Shown: positions 17,281 to 25,691 of the stretch, in pieces | Position numbering within the stretch: the first letter of the stretch is position 1 | Layout: every line of letters starts with the position of its first letter | From: Actinoallomurus sp048498315 | GTDB lineage: Bacteria; Actinomycetota; Actinomycetes; Streptosporangiales; Streptosporangiaceae | Reading direction: 5' to 3' | DNA length: 58,526 nucleotides | Assembly (NCBI GenBank): GCA_048498315.1 | Contig: JBEHYF010000014.1 | Location: 1-58,526, forward strand | Translations under genes and position numbers: made by a program | Notes under the pieces: model-generated | The model's input: the letters and a program-made list of their open reading frames with translations, nothing else | Told to the model about the DNA's origin: nothing | Databases searched by the model: none

Positions 17281-18171
17281 TCACTGCAGCAACGGGTAGC
17301 GGCCCGACCTCAGCAGGCGCAGGATCGCGTCGGTACGCGCCTGCGGGGCGGCGTAGTCGGGGTGGGCGCGCAGCACGGCGGCGGCGTCGTGCAGGCGGTG
17401 CAGCTGCGCCGCGGCGTCGGCGACGCCGCGGCCCCCGGCGCTGACGGCATGGCCGGCGAGGACGGGCCGGCGCGGGTCGACGCGGCCGATCGCGACCGCC
17501 TTGTCCACCCGCCGGGCGCAGCGGCAGAACGCCTCCGGGTTGACGATCCCGCAGGTGGAGTTCATGAACGCGCCGATCCGCCGCCGCGCCCGCTCGAGCC
17601 GTTTGCGGTAGGCGGCCGGGGTCGTCTCGAGGATCCATGCCGCCTCGGGCGACGGCAGCTCGAAGATCTCGCCGAGCACGAACGCGACCCGTTCGGTGCG
17701 GTCGAGGCACTGCAGCATCGCCTGGGTGCAGGTCAGCCGCACCTCGGTGGCCAGCAGTTCGGCCTCCGGGCCCGTGTGGTCCTCCGCCGTGAGCCCGTCG
17801 GCGAGGCCGGCGCGGAACTCCTCGAAGCCGGCGTCCTTCTGCTCCTGCGGGGTCTTCCGGCGCAGGTTGAGCAGGTAGTTCACGCCGATCCGGTACGCCC
17901 AGGTGAGCAGGGCCGCCTCGGCGCGCCACGACGCCAGACGGGTGATCACTCGAATCAGGATCTCCTGGGTCGCGTCCTCCGCGTCGGCCGGCCGCCACAC
18001 CATGCGCAGCGCCAGGCGGTACAGCGGGTCCTGGAGAAGACGGACCACCTCCTCCAGGGCCGCGCCGTCGCCGTCGATCGCCCGCGCGACCAGCTCCTTC
18101 TCGGCGCGCGCGACCGGCTCCCGCCCGGTCCGGGCGGCCGCCCGCGGCCCCGCGTCGTCTCGGCTGCTCAC
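17281..18171 (-). CDS. ECF sigma factor with cysteine-rich C-terminal extension
   Basis: A 296-residue ECF-type sigma factor. Region 2 is YRLALRMVWRPADAEDATQE with TWAYRIGVNYLLNLRRKT. Region 4 is LDRTERVAFVLGEIFELPSP followed by a helix-turn-helix ending YRKRLERARRRI. A C-terminal extension begins NSTCGIVNPEAFCRCARRV, a Cys-rich motif that could bind metal or sense redox state, and continues for about 80 residues. Its start overlaps the stop of the haloalkane dehalogenase gene by four bases, so the two are coupled. No anti-sigma factor is adjacent. Confidence 0.9.
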   Translation of the reverse strand: MSSRDDAGPRAAARTGREPVARAEKELVARAIDGDGAALEEVVRLLQDPLYRLALRMVWRPADAEDATQEILIRVITRLASWRAEAALLTWAYRIGVNYLLNLRRKTPQEQKDAGFEEFRAGLADGLTAEDHTGPEAELLATEVRLTCTQAMLQCLDRTERVAFVLGEIFELPSPEAAWILETTPAAYRKRLERARRRIGAFMNSTCGIVNPEAFCRCARRVDKAVAIGRVDPRRPVLAGHAVSAGGRGVADAAAQLHRLHDAAAVLRAHPDYAAPQARTDAILRLLRSGRYPLLQ

Positions 18172-19034
18172 GATGCCATTGTCAGGTCGTGGCGGCGCAG
18201 CCAGCGAGCGACCGCCGAGCCGATGGCGTCCGGCTGGTCCTCCGGGGCGAGGTGCCCGGCCGGCCCGACCGCCTCGACCTCCACGTTCGCGAACGTGTCC
18301 TTGGCCCAGGCGGCCACCTCAGCCGAGCCCATCCCGACGCCGGGCTCGACGGTCATGACCAGCTTGGGCACCTCAGGGCTGCCGGCCATCCAGCGGCCGT
18401 ACGCGAGCACGCGCTCGTGCACGTCGGCCGGCTCGCCGTCGATCGGGATCTCCCGGGGCCACACGAGCATCGGCAGCCGGGAGGCGGGATCGGTGTACGG
18501 CGCCCGGTAGACGTCGTGGTCCTCAGGTGCCAGGCCGCTCTTCACACCGAACGGCAGGTTGAACTCGATGAACATGTTGTCGCGCAGGATCATCTCCTCC
18601 CCCTTCGCCGAGCGGAAGACGCGGAACAGCTCGGCGCCCCGCGGCGGGAAATCCGCCCAGTTCAGCGGCCGCAGGAACGTCTCGACAAGCGCCAGGCCCC
18701 GCACGCTCCCGGGGTGCCGGGCCGCCCGGTCCATGGCGAGCGCGCCGCCCCAGTCGTGGCCGACGATCACCACCTCGTCCAGGCCGAGCGCATCGAACCA
18801 GGCGTCCAGGTAGCGGGCGTGGTCCGCGAACCGGTAGCCGATGTCCGGCTTACCCGACTCCCCCATGCCGATCAGGTCGGGGGCCAGGCAACGGGCCTGG
18901 CACGCGACATGCGGGATCACGTTGCGCCACAGGTACGAGGAGGTGGGGTTGCCGTGCAGGAACACCACCGGAATCCCGCCCGCGCCGGCATCCGTGTAGG
19001 CCATGAACGAATCGAGCACCTCGACGGTCGCCAT
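18168..19034 (-). CDS. Haloalkane dehalogenase
   Basis: A 288-residue alpha/beta-hydrolase of the haloalkane dehalogenase family, hydrolysing carbon-halogen bonds to an alcohol and halide. The nucleophile is Asp in VIVGHDWGGALAMDRA, with the adjacent Trp as halide ligand. HGNPTSSYLWR supplies the second halide-binding Asn and the oxyanion region. Glu in ALVETFLRPLNW and His in VGPAGHLAPEDQPD complete an Asp-Glu-His triad, as in the LinB/DhaA branch. LPMLVWPREIPIDGEPADV is a typical cap-to-core junction. Substrate range is unknown. Its stop overlaps the ECF sigma start. Confidence 0.9.
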   Translation of the reverse strand: MATVEVLDSFMAYTDAGAGGIPVVFLHGNPTSSYLWRNVIPHVACQARCLAPDLIGMGESGKPDIGYRFADHARYLDAWFDALGLDEVVIVGHDWGGALAMDRAARHPGSVRGLALVETFLRPLNWADFPPRGAELFRVFRSAKGEEMILRDNMFIEFNLPFGVKSGLAPEDHDVYRAPYTDPASRLPMLVWPREIPIDGEPADVHERVLAYGRWMAGSPEVPKLVMTVEPGVGMGSAEVAAWAKDTFANVEVEAVGPAGHLAPEDQPDAIGSAVARWLRRHDLTMAS

Positions 19035-19396
19035 GATCTTCGTGTCCTTCCTGGTGAGTCATCGCATCCACCTGGTTGGACACACCGGGAACCGCCGCTG
19101 TGACCCTCGCGCCGGCGAAATCTTCCGCCTCGCCCGCACACTGCCCGCATCGCCGAGCGGCGGCAGTCGGCGGCGAGGATGGCGAGCCGGGGCGGGATGG
19201 CGGCAGCGCCGACGACCAGGGCGCCGCCCGGCCGCCGACGCTCACCCACGGCCGCCACGGAAGAGCCGCAGAGGGTCCATGATCGTCGGCATTACGCCGC
19301 CTCATCGATAAGGCCGCCGATCCGAACGAATGACCGCGGCCTTTCGCTCAGGCACCCGGAAGACGCCGTCAGCTGCCCGAAGGCGTCATTCGCAGG
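19035..19396. other. Intergenic region, nothing identified
   Basis: About 360 bases between the dehalogenase start and the broken SDR gene. I see no coding match, tRNA or clear terminator. It presumably holds the dehalogenase-sigma promoter. Confidence 0.4.
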
Positions 19397-20083
19397 TCAC
19401 CGAACCAGGCCACGCCCGGTGATCAGAGGAAGGTCCAGAGCTAGAGCACGGTCGCGGCGATCTCCTCCGGGTCGCCGATGCGGGTCGTTGGTCAGCACGA
19501 GGTCCAGCGCCGACGTGGCCACCGAGCCGACCGCGATGGCGTTGACGCGGATGCGCGGCGCCAGATCGCGCGCGGCCAGCCGCGTGTAGTGCGCCAGCGC
19601 CGCCTTCGCCGTGCCGTACGCGAGGAACCCGCGGCCGGTGATGCGTCCCATGACGGAGGAGATGTTGACGACGGCTCCCTCGGTCATGTGCGGCACGGCC
19701 GCGTGCGTGAGCGCGTGCGCGGTCAGCACGTTGAAGTGGAACGCCTCGGCGAGGAAGTCGGTGGTCGTGTCGAGGAACGCGCGCGGGTACGTGCCGCCCA
19801 CGTTGTTCACGACGACGTCGATCCGGCCGAACGCGTCCATCGCCGCGTCCGCCAGCCCGGCCGCCGCCTTGAGGTCGTTCAGGTCGGCCGGGACCACGAC
19901 GGCCCGCCGCCCGGCGGCCTCGATCGCGCGGGCCACCTCGCGGAGCTGGTCCTCCGTGGGCGCGGAGACGACCACGTCCGCGCCGGCCTGGGCCAGGCCG
20001 ATCGCGGTGGCGGCCCCGATGCCGCGCCCGGCACCGGTCACGAACGCCAACCGGCCGGTGACGCGGAAACGATCGAGGATCAT
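19397..20083 (-). pseudogene. SDR family oxidoreductase, C-terminally damaged
   Basis: A classical short-chain dehydrogenase: FVTGAGRGIGAATAIGLAQA (cofactor), NNVGGTYP, and the active site with NISSVMG and YGTAKAALAHY. After VATSALDLVLTND the expected helix is missing. The conserved RIGDPEEIAATVL segment appears in a different frame and ends at a TAG, so an internal deletion and frameshift have removed the C-terminal part; the listed frame reads nonsense to its stop. It follows the TetR remnant on the same strand, so both are likely relics of one operon. Confidence 0.75.
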
Positions 20084-20297
20084 GGCGCGAGCCTGGACAG
20101 AACTAGAACACGTTTCAATACCGGAGTCGCGCGCTCGAGCCCCGGCTGGATGCCGGTCCGCGTGCCTTCCCGCCGGACGACGCCCGCGACGTCACGGTGA
20201 ACGGTCGGGTACGCCGCAACGGCCGTGGAGCCATGACGCCATGCCTGGTGGACCGCGGCCTCGGCTCCGCGCACCCGCCCCGGGCGGGCGGTCCGAT

Positions 20298-20896
20298 TCA
20301 GGGCGGCGGTTCCCGCAGGACGCCGAACATGACCGTGGTCACCATCCTTCGGATGGCTTGATCGTCCGGCGGTGCGCCCTTCCGGTCGGCGAACAGCAGG
20401 TGCCCGGCGCCGATCAGTGTGGGAGCGAGCATGTCGATGTCGGCGTCGGGCGCGATGCGGCCCAGCTCGCGCTCGGCGGTGAGATACGAGGCGATCATGG
20501 CCCCGGCCTCCGCCAGCACCGGGATGCCGGTCGGCCAGGTCCGGCGCAGCCGGGCGCGCAGCTCGTCCCGGAAGATCATGAGCGGAACCATCGCCACGGC
20601 GACCGACCCGAACACGGCGGTCAGCGCGCCGGTGAGGTTGCCGACGACGGTGCCGGCCCCGGCGGACGCGCGCAGGTCGGCGGCCTGCGCGTCCATCCAC
20701 TGGACGCGGTCGAGCACGAACTCGGCGAGGAAGGTGTCGAAGTCGGCGAAGTGCCGGTGCAGGACGCCTTGGCGCAGCCCGCCTCGGTGGTGACCGCCCG
20801 GCTGGTCAGCGCGCCCGGCCCGTCCCGGAGCAGGATGCGTTCGGGCGCGTCGAACAGCTGCTGTCGCACATCGCGAATGGCCACCCCTGTCGGCAC
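20298..20896 (-). pseudogene. TetR family regulator with a one-base frameshift
   Basis: The N terminus (IRDVRQQLFDAPERILLRDG, then LTSRAVTTEAGCAK) is in one frame, starting at GTG 20896 behind GAGGAGGG. The continuation (GVLHRHFADFDTFLAEFVLD and the ligand domain to residue about 200) is in another. At about 20769 one G appears lost, turning AAG-GGC-GTC into AAGGCGTC, exactly inside the recognition helix. Everything else is normal for a TetR repressor, so this is either a recent inactivation or a sequencing error. It precedes the damaged SDR gene. Confidence 0.8.
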
Positions 20897-20935
20897 GCCG
20901 CATCCCTCCTCGCCCTGCCGGACCTTACCCGGTTG

Positions 20936-21400
20936 ACGGGGGAGGCCTTCGCCGCCGTCTACCGCCGAGTCATGGGCGACTCGCCCGCCTACCGCCGGCC
21001 GATGCCGGGCCCGGACGCGTACGCGACGCTGGTCGCCAAGGCGGCCGATGCCCTGCGGGTGACCGGCGCCTTCGGCGAGCCGGAGGAGTGGCGCTTCGAA
21101 AAGGAGCAGTTCTACACCCGCGACGAGTGGCTGGACGTGGTCCCCACGTACGGCTCCAACACCCGGCTCCCGGCGGAGACGATGCGGGAGATCCTCGCGG
21201 GCCTCGGCGCCGCCGTCGACGCGGCCGGCGGCGGCTTCACGATGCGCTACACCGCCGTGGTCGGCACCCGCCGTCCGGATCGGCACCGCCTGACCGCCCG
21301 GAAGGACGAGCGAGGCCGCGGGGCGGACCCGTGGCCTCCCGCCGCCCTGGCCCCTCCCGATGCGCCGCCGTACATCGCATCGGCCCGGCGGGATCCGTGA
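20936..21400 (+). pseudogene. Class I SAM-dependent methyltransferase C-terminal fragment
   Basis: The frame encodes EAFAAVYRRVMGDSPAYRRP, FEKEQFYTRDEWLDVVPTYG, the LPAETMREILAGL helix and the GGGFTMRYTAVV strand. This is the C-terminal half of a common actinobacterial class I methyltransferase. The SAM-binding half is absent upstream, and after VVGT the frame runs into low-complexity sequence, so both ends are broken. Confidence 0.7.
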
Positions 21401-21450
21401 TCCATCCGGGCCGCGCGCCCCGGTCGGATCGAAGAGTCCGAGGGACGGTG

Positions 21451-21768
21451 TCATCGGCCCGTCAGAGGCGCTCCGCCGCCGAAGAAGATCTCTTGGACGT
21501 CGCGCACGGTGCGGCAGAGCGGCGCCGTCCCGCAGGTCCGGCAGTACGGCGAGTGGCGATGCGTGTCCAGCACGCTGGTCAGCGCCGCCGTCGCGTCGAG
21601 GACCAGGCGCTGGGCCTGCCGCAGGAACGCGACGGTCGTCTCGTCGGTCCCCGCCTCGGCCAGGCTCGCGACCACCGCCTCGATCAGCGCGCCGTCGGCC
21701 CGATCCGCGAGGGCGTAGGCGTCGCCGATGGCGACCGCGAGACGGCGGTGGATCCAGGGCGCGCGCAT
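21451..21768 (-). CDS. Hypothetical protein with CxxC pair near the C terminus
   Basis: A 105-residue, mostly helical protein starting APWIHRRLAVAIGDAYALAD, with SPYCRTCGTAPLCRTVRDVQ near its end, three cysteines that could bind metal. I do not recognise the family. Its ATG overlaps the stop of the ATP-binding protein gene (TGATG), so the two are coupled. The pair lies next to a Scr1-type regulator and DUF397 gene, as in AbaA/WhiJ-like loci. Confidence 0.65.
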   Translation of the reverse strand: MRAPWIHRRLAVAIGDAYALADRADGALIEAVVASLAEAGTDETTVAFLRQAQRLVLDATAALTSVLDTHRHSPYCRTCGTAPLCRTVRDVQEIFFGGGAPLTGR

Positions 21769-22238
21769 CACCGGCCTCCCGTCGCCCCGGCGGCCTCCGC
21801 ACGGACGCCGAAGATCGCGAAGACGGTGCGCCCGCCCTGCCCGCCGGACCAGGCGAGGCAGTCGGCGACGGTCCGTACGGCGCGCAGCCCCCGGCCGCAT
21901 TCGGCCAGTTCCCCGACCTCCCGCAACCGGGGCGCGCCCGCCGATCCCTGGTCGATGACGGCGACCGCCGCGCTCTCGGGCCAGCGGCGCACCTCCACCT
22001 CGAACCACCCGCCGGGCAGCCCGGACCGGGTGTGCCGCACCGCGTTCGCCGCCAGCTCGGCCGTCGCGAACACCGCCTCGTCCACCCGCGGAAACCCGTC
22101 GAGCAGGAAGCCGACGAACCGGCGGGCCGACCGCGCCTGGTCGCGGCGCCCCGGGTACGCGCGGCGCCACCGCATGCCGCCCGGCGTGCGCAGCTCCGCA
22201 GAGGTGACGCCACCGAATGAACAAACCAGGCAATTCAT
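21768..22238 (-). CDS. ATP-binding protein, RsbW-like HATPase
   Basis: A 156-residue GHKL-type ATPase domain like actinomycete anti-sigma/serine kinases. The N box is ATAELAANAVRHTRSGLPGG, the G1 box AVIDQGSAG, and the G2-like box ECGRGLRAVRTVADCLAW. Such small proteins accompany Scr1/WhiJ-type regulators and DUF397 proteins in Streptomyces and relatives. The start at 22238 is the best placed ATG; upstream frame text lacks family similarity. It is divergent from the regulator gene at 22339. Confidence 0.85.
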   Translation of the reverse strand: MNCLVCSFGGVTSAELRTPGGMRWRRAYPGRRDQARSARRFVGFLLDGFPRVDEAVFATAELAANAVRHTRSGLPGGWFEVEVRRWPESAAVAVIDQGSAGAPRLREVGELAECGRGLRAVRTVADCLAWSGGQGGRTVFAIFGVRAEAAGATGGR

Positions 22239-22338
22239 CGCGACCGTCCTTTGCCGAGATTCCTCGTTCTTCGGCAAAGGATGGGTCATTGACGCTACGT
22301 TCGTGCTTGCCCGCAAATTTTGAAAACTAGGGGGTGCC

Positions 22339-23027
22339 ATGCCTCCCATCAGGGAACCTCTCGACCCGAAACTGTCGCTCTGGCACTTTCTCGCCTATCA
22401 GCTCCGCGTCGAACGCGAGAAACGCGGCCTTTCATTAGGACAAATGGGTCAGCTCATCAACGCAGCGAAGTCCAGCGTCTGCAACGTCGAGGCGGCGCGC
22501 CGGAAGATCGACGAACGGCAGGCCAAGATCATCGACAGGGAATGGGGCACCGGCCGCCTCTTCGAGCTGCTGCTCTGGTACGCCCGCACCTCCCACGATC
22601 CCGACTGGCTCCGCCAGTACAGCGGCTACGAGGCCGTCGCGACGTCCATCAAGATCTACCACGGACAGGCCGTCCCCGGCCCGCTGCAGACCGACGACTA
22701 CACCCGCTGGCTCATCCGCGCCAGCCGCACCATGGACCTCGACGCCGTGCTCGCCGACCGGATCGCCCGCAAACGCGCGATTCTGGACCGGGAAGATCCA
22801 CCCACCATCTGGGCCTTGATGGACGAGAGCGTCCTGGCCCGTTCCGAATCATCAGCATGGACGCGCGCGACGTCGCCTACGCCGGAGCACAGCTCGGCGG
22901 GCGCCTCATCGAGGGCACTGCCGAGGTCAAGGAGTTCGCCGTACAATTCGACCATATAGGCGCACAAGCCGCGTCCGAGACCGACTCGCGCGCCATCGTC
23001 GAGCGCTACCTGGAGCGATGGACATGA
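22339..23027 (+). pseudogene. Scr1/WhiJ-type XRE-DUF5753 regulator with internal deletion
   Basis: Residues 1-165 match the helix-turn-helix plus DUF5753 family: YQLRVEREKRGLSLGQMGQL, SSVCNVEAARRKI, the IKIYHGQAVPGPLQTDDYTR signature, and RIARKRAILDREDPPTIWAL. At about 22845 the frame breaks. The family C terminus resumes in another frame as ISMDARDVAYAGAQLGGRL through RAIVERYLERW to 23027. Part of the DUF5753 domain is missing, so the gene is probably inactive. Its stop overlaps the DUF397 start (ATGA). Confidence 0.8.
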
Positions 23028-23122
23028 GCCTGGAATGGCGGAAGAGCTCTCGCAGCGATGGCGTGCAGGACCACGCCTGCGTCGAGGTCGCGATCGTCTC
23101 GTCCCGGCACACGTCCGGCTGA
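23024..23122 (+). CDS. Truncated DUF397 protein
   Basis: A 32-residue frame starting MSLEWRKSSRSDGVQDHACV, which is the diagnostic beginning of DUF397 proteins (WRKSSRS followed by a CVEVA strand). Normal members are about 60-80 residues with a DSKDPDG..L.F....W..F tail, absent here, so it is truncated. DUF397 genes normally follow Scr1/WhiJ regulators directly, as seen here with an ATGA overlap, and are described as toxin-like partners of Scr1-type antitoxin regulators. With the regulator also broken, the pair looks dead. Confidence 0.75.
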   Translation: MSLEWRKSSRSDGVQDHACVEVAIVSSRHTSG

Positions 23123-23258
23123 CAACGCCCGCGCGCACGGCCTCCGCCCCAGAAGGACCGTCCCCGTGCCGTCGCGGCGGTGTCGCCAGGCGTACGGCAT
23201 CACAAACCGTGGACGATCCCGGCCCTGGTGAACCGCGCCTCGGATCGCGCGAGGGGGA

Positions 23259-24128
23259 TCAGCCGAAGACTTCCTCGATCGTGCTGGCGGTCGAGGCGCG
23301 CCGGGCCCAGTGCTCAAGCTGGGCGGTGTCGGTACACGAGGTGATGCGGTCGCGCGCCTCATCAGGGACGTCGATGCCACGGCCGGCGAGGACGACGAGC
23401 AACAGCTTCGCCTCACCTTGAGCTCTACCAAGGGCCTTGCCTTCGGCGATGTGGCGGCGGGCGAACTCGCTGGCCCACTCGTAGTTCTCCACCTTCACGA
23501 TCTCCTCCAGGAGCTTGCGAGCGGCATCGGACAGGCGCGACGCAGCGTAGTCATGATAGAGCAGCCCGATGTCGTAATCGACGGTGTCGAGCGCGGCGTC
23601 CAGGCAGCGGATCACGGCTTCGGCGTCGGGGCCGTCGGCGTGAGCCGGTGCGCCGAGCACCGTGAGTTCGGGCATCCTGCGCGCCTGCTCGGGGTCCGTG
23701 ATCGGCGGAAGTCGTTCCGGGCAGAAGGTGAGCGGACGCAGCACCCAGCCGGGGTGGCCGATGCTGATCGGTGCCGCGCACGCGCGCGCGGTCGCCTCGT
23801 CAGGGCAGTACACGAGCAAGGTCACGGGGCACCTGTGCCGGGAGCGCAGCGAGGTCAGGTACACCGGCCAGGAATAGGTCTTGTCCTTGTCGTACCGCCG
23901 CTGCGCCTCCACGACGACCGCCATGGACGGCGCCGCCGGGTCGCCGACCATGGCGGTCACATCGCAGCGGTACTCGGTCGGCTTCATGTCCGTGTAGGTC
24001 TCCGAGCCGAGGCTCACCTGCGCGTCGTCGGGAACGTGCATGCCGAAGACCGTCCGGAGCAGGTCGAGCGCCAGCCGCGGCCGGTTCCGGAACATCTCCA
24101 ATGGAATCTCGTGATCCTTCGAAGGCAC
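23259..24128 (-). CDS. Rpn-like / PD-(D/E)XK nuclease family protein
   Basis: A 289-residue protein of a family widespread in actinomycetes and related to Rpn recombination-promoting nucleases. The nuclease core is visible: YRCDVTAMVGD (Asp), then AVVVEAQRRYDKDKTYSWPV (Glu-x-Gln followed by Lys), a variant PD-(D/E)XK site, and CPVTLLVYCPD. A long helical C-terminal part has an Ala/Glu-rich LLEEIVKVENYEWASEFARR. Start is GTG at 24128. Numbers of such genes vary between strains, and this copy sits in the accessory block between decayed genes and the uronate operon. Confidence 0.75.
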   Translation of the reverse strand: MPSKDHEIPLEMFRNRPRLALDLLRTVFGMHVPDDAQVSLGSETYTDMKPTEYRCDVTAMVGDPAAPSMAVVVEAQRRYDKDKTYSWPVYLTSLRSRHRCPVTLLVYCPDEATARACAAPISIGHPGWVLRPLTFCPERLPPITDPEQARRMPELTVLGAPAHADGPDAEAVIRCLDAALDTVDYDIGLLYHDYAASRLSDAARKLLEEIVKVENYEWASEFARRHIAEGKALGRAQGEAKLLLVVLAGRGIDVPDEARDRITSCTDTAQLEHWARRASTASTIEEVFG

Positions 24129-24268
24129 GTTCGGACACTATCGGTATTTGATCCGTCACGTTGGGCGATCTGGCGAGAAAGTTCGGTCCGCCGGTGCACC
24201 GCGCACTTCACCGGCGCTCGGCCGGATGCGCGGGCGAGGGTGACACGTGGGACGTGCCGGGGTGCGGG

Positions 24269-25606
24269 TCAGTACGGGGCGGCGCCGGAGGTGAGCCGGG
24301 CGAGGTGGTCGGTCAGGAGCGAACGGAAGGTCGTGGAGTCGCGGAGGTCCGCGCCGAAGACCTCGGTGACCGACAGGAGGGCGTCGACGACGTCGGCGGG
24401 CGTGATCGCCGGCGCGACGGTCGTGCGGAGCAGGCCGGCCATCGGGTCGTCCAGTTCCTTCGACGTCCACACGTACCGCATCCAGGCGGCGACGGCGAGC
24501 GCGGCCCAGCGCGGCTCGGCGCCGGCGGCGAGCCGGTCGCGGACGACGCCGAGCAGCCGCGGCGGCAACTTCTGCGAGCCGTCCATCGCGATCTGCGCGG
24601 TACGGTGCTTCAGCGCCGGGTTGGCGAACCGCGTGATCAGCGAGGTCTTGTAGTCCTCCAGGTCGAAGCCGTCCGGCACGGTCAGCGTCGGGCTCGCGTC
24701 CTCGTCCATGTAGCGGCGCACGACGTCGCCGAGCGCGCCGATCGCCTCCGACACGTACTCGAAGCGGCAACCGAGGTAGGCCAGCATCGAGTGGGCGCCG
24801 TTGAGCAGCCGCAGCTTCATCAGCTCGTACGGCGCGACGTCGCCGGTGAGGATCGCGCCGGCGCGGTCCCAGGCGGGCCGCCCGGCGGCGAAGGAGTCCT
24901 CGATGACCCACTGGGTGAACGGCTCGGTGACGACGACACCTTCGTCCCGGACTCCCAGCAGCCGCTCGGCCTCGTCGAGGTCGGCGGACGTGGTGGCGGG
25001 CACGATGCGGTCGACCATGGTCGAGGGGAAGGCGGTCTCGCAGCGGATGCGCACGCCGGCCCGCTCGGCGAACTCCTCGACCAGGCCGCGTACCGTCGCG
25101 CCGTTGTTCGTGAGGTTGTCGCAGCACAGCACGGTGATCGGGGCCTCGCGGCGGGCGAGGCCGCGGACCAGCCGGCCGATGACGGTGCGCGGCTCGCGGC
25201 CGGTGAGGTCGAGGCCGATCTCCGGGTCGTCCAGGCGCAGCCGCCCGGTCGCCGGGTCGTGCCGGTACCCCTTCTCCGTCACCGTCAGCGAGACGATCTT
25301 GACGTCGGGATCGGCGATGCGGCCGGCGGTCGCCTCGCCGGTCAGCACCTCGCGTACGGCGCCGATGACGCGGGCCGCCGGCTCGCCGGGGCCGCGGGTG
25401 AGCACGCTGTACAGGCCGTCCTGCGGGGCGAGCCGCTCGGCGACGGCGGCGCTGCGCTGGGTCAGCCCGCAGATGCCCCACCCGTCGCCGGCGTCCTCGG
25501 TGTAGACGGCCTGGTGCGCGCGGTGGAACGCGCCGATGCCCAGGTGCACGATCCCCACTGAGGACGGCACCTCCCGCGGCCAGGTGCTCAGCGAAAGCCG
25601 CGCCAT
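24269..25606 (-). CDS. Mannitol dehydrogenase family oxidoreductase (probable fructuronate/tagaturonate reductase)
   Basis: A 445-residue NAD(P)-dependent polyol/aldonate dehydrogenase. The N-terminal nucleotide site is VGIVHLGIGAFHRAHQAVYT, and the catalytic segment ELMKLRLLNGAHSMLAYLG has the family Lys-x5-Asn-x2-His pattern. A GGGAG site precedes the ATG at 25606. It is the last gene of the uronate operon, 85 bases after altronate dehydratase. In that context the likely reaction is fructuronate to mannonate (UxuB-like) or tagaturonate to altronate. D-arabinitol or mannitol dehydrogenase activity cannot be excluded. Confidence 0.85.
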   Translation of the reverse strand: MARLSLSTWPREVPSSVGIVHLGIGAFHRAHQAVYTEDAGDGWGICGLTQRSAAVAERLAPQDGLYSVLTRGPGEPAARVIGAVREVLTGEATAGRIADPDVKIVSLTVTEKGYRHDPATGRLRLDDPEIGLDLTGREPRTVIGRLVRGLARREAPITVLCCDNLTNNGATVRGLVEEFAERAGVRIRCETAFPSTMVDRIVPATTSADLDEAERLLGVRDEGVVVTEPFTQWVIEDSFAAGRPAWDRAGAILTGDVAPYELMKLRLLNGAHSMLAYLGCRFEYVSEAIGALGDVVRRYMDEDASPTLTVPDGFDLEDYKTSLITRFANPALKHRTAQIAMDGSQKLPPRLLGVVRDRLAAGAEPRWAALAVAAWMRYVWTSKELDDPMAGLLRTTVAPAITPADVVDALLSVTEVFGADLRDSTTFRSLLTDHLARLTSGAAPY

Positions 25607-25691
25607 GTTCTCCCTGCCCCTCCGTACCTTCGCCCCGGAACCGTGATCACGCCCGTCCCGCGCACCGCTCGCGCGCGGGGCCGGCATCGCC

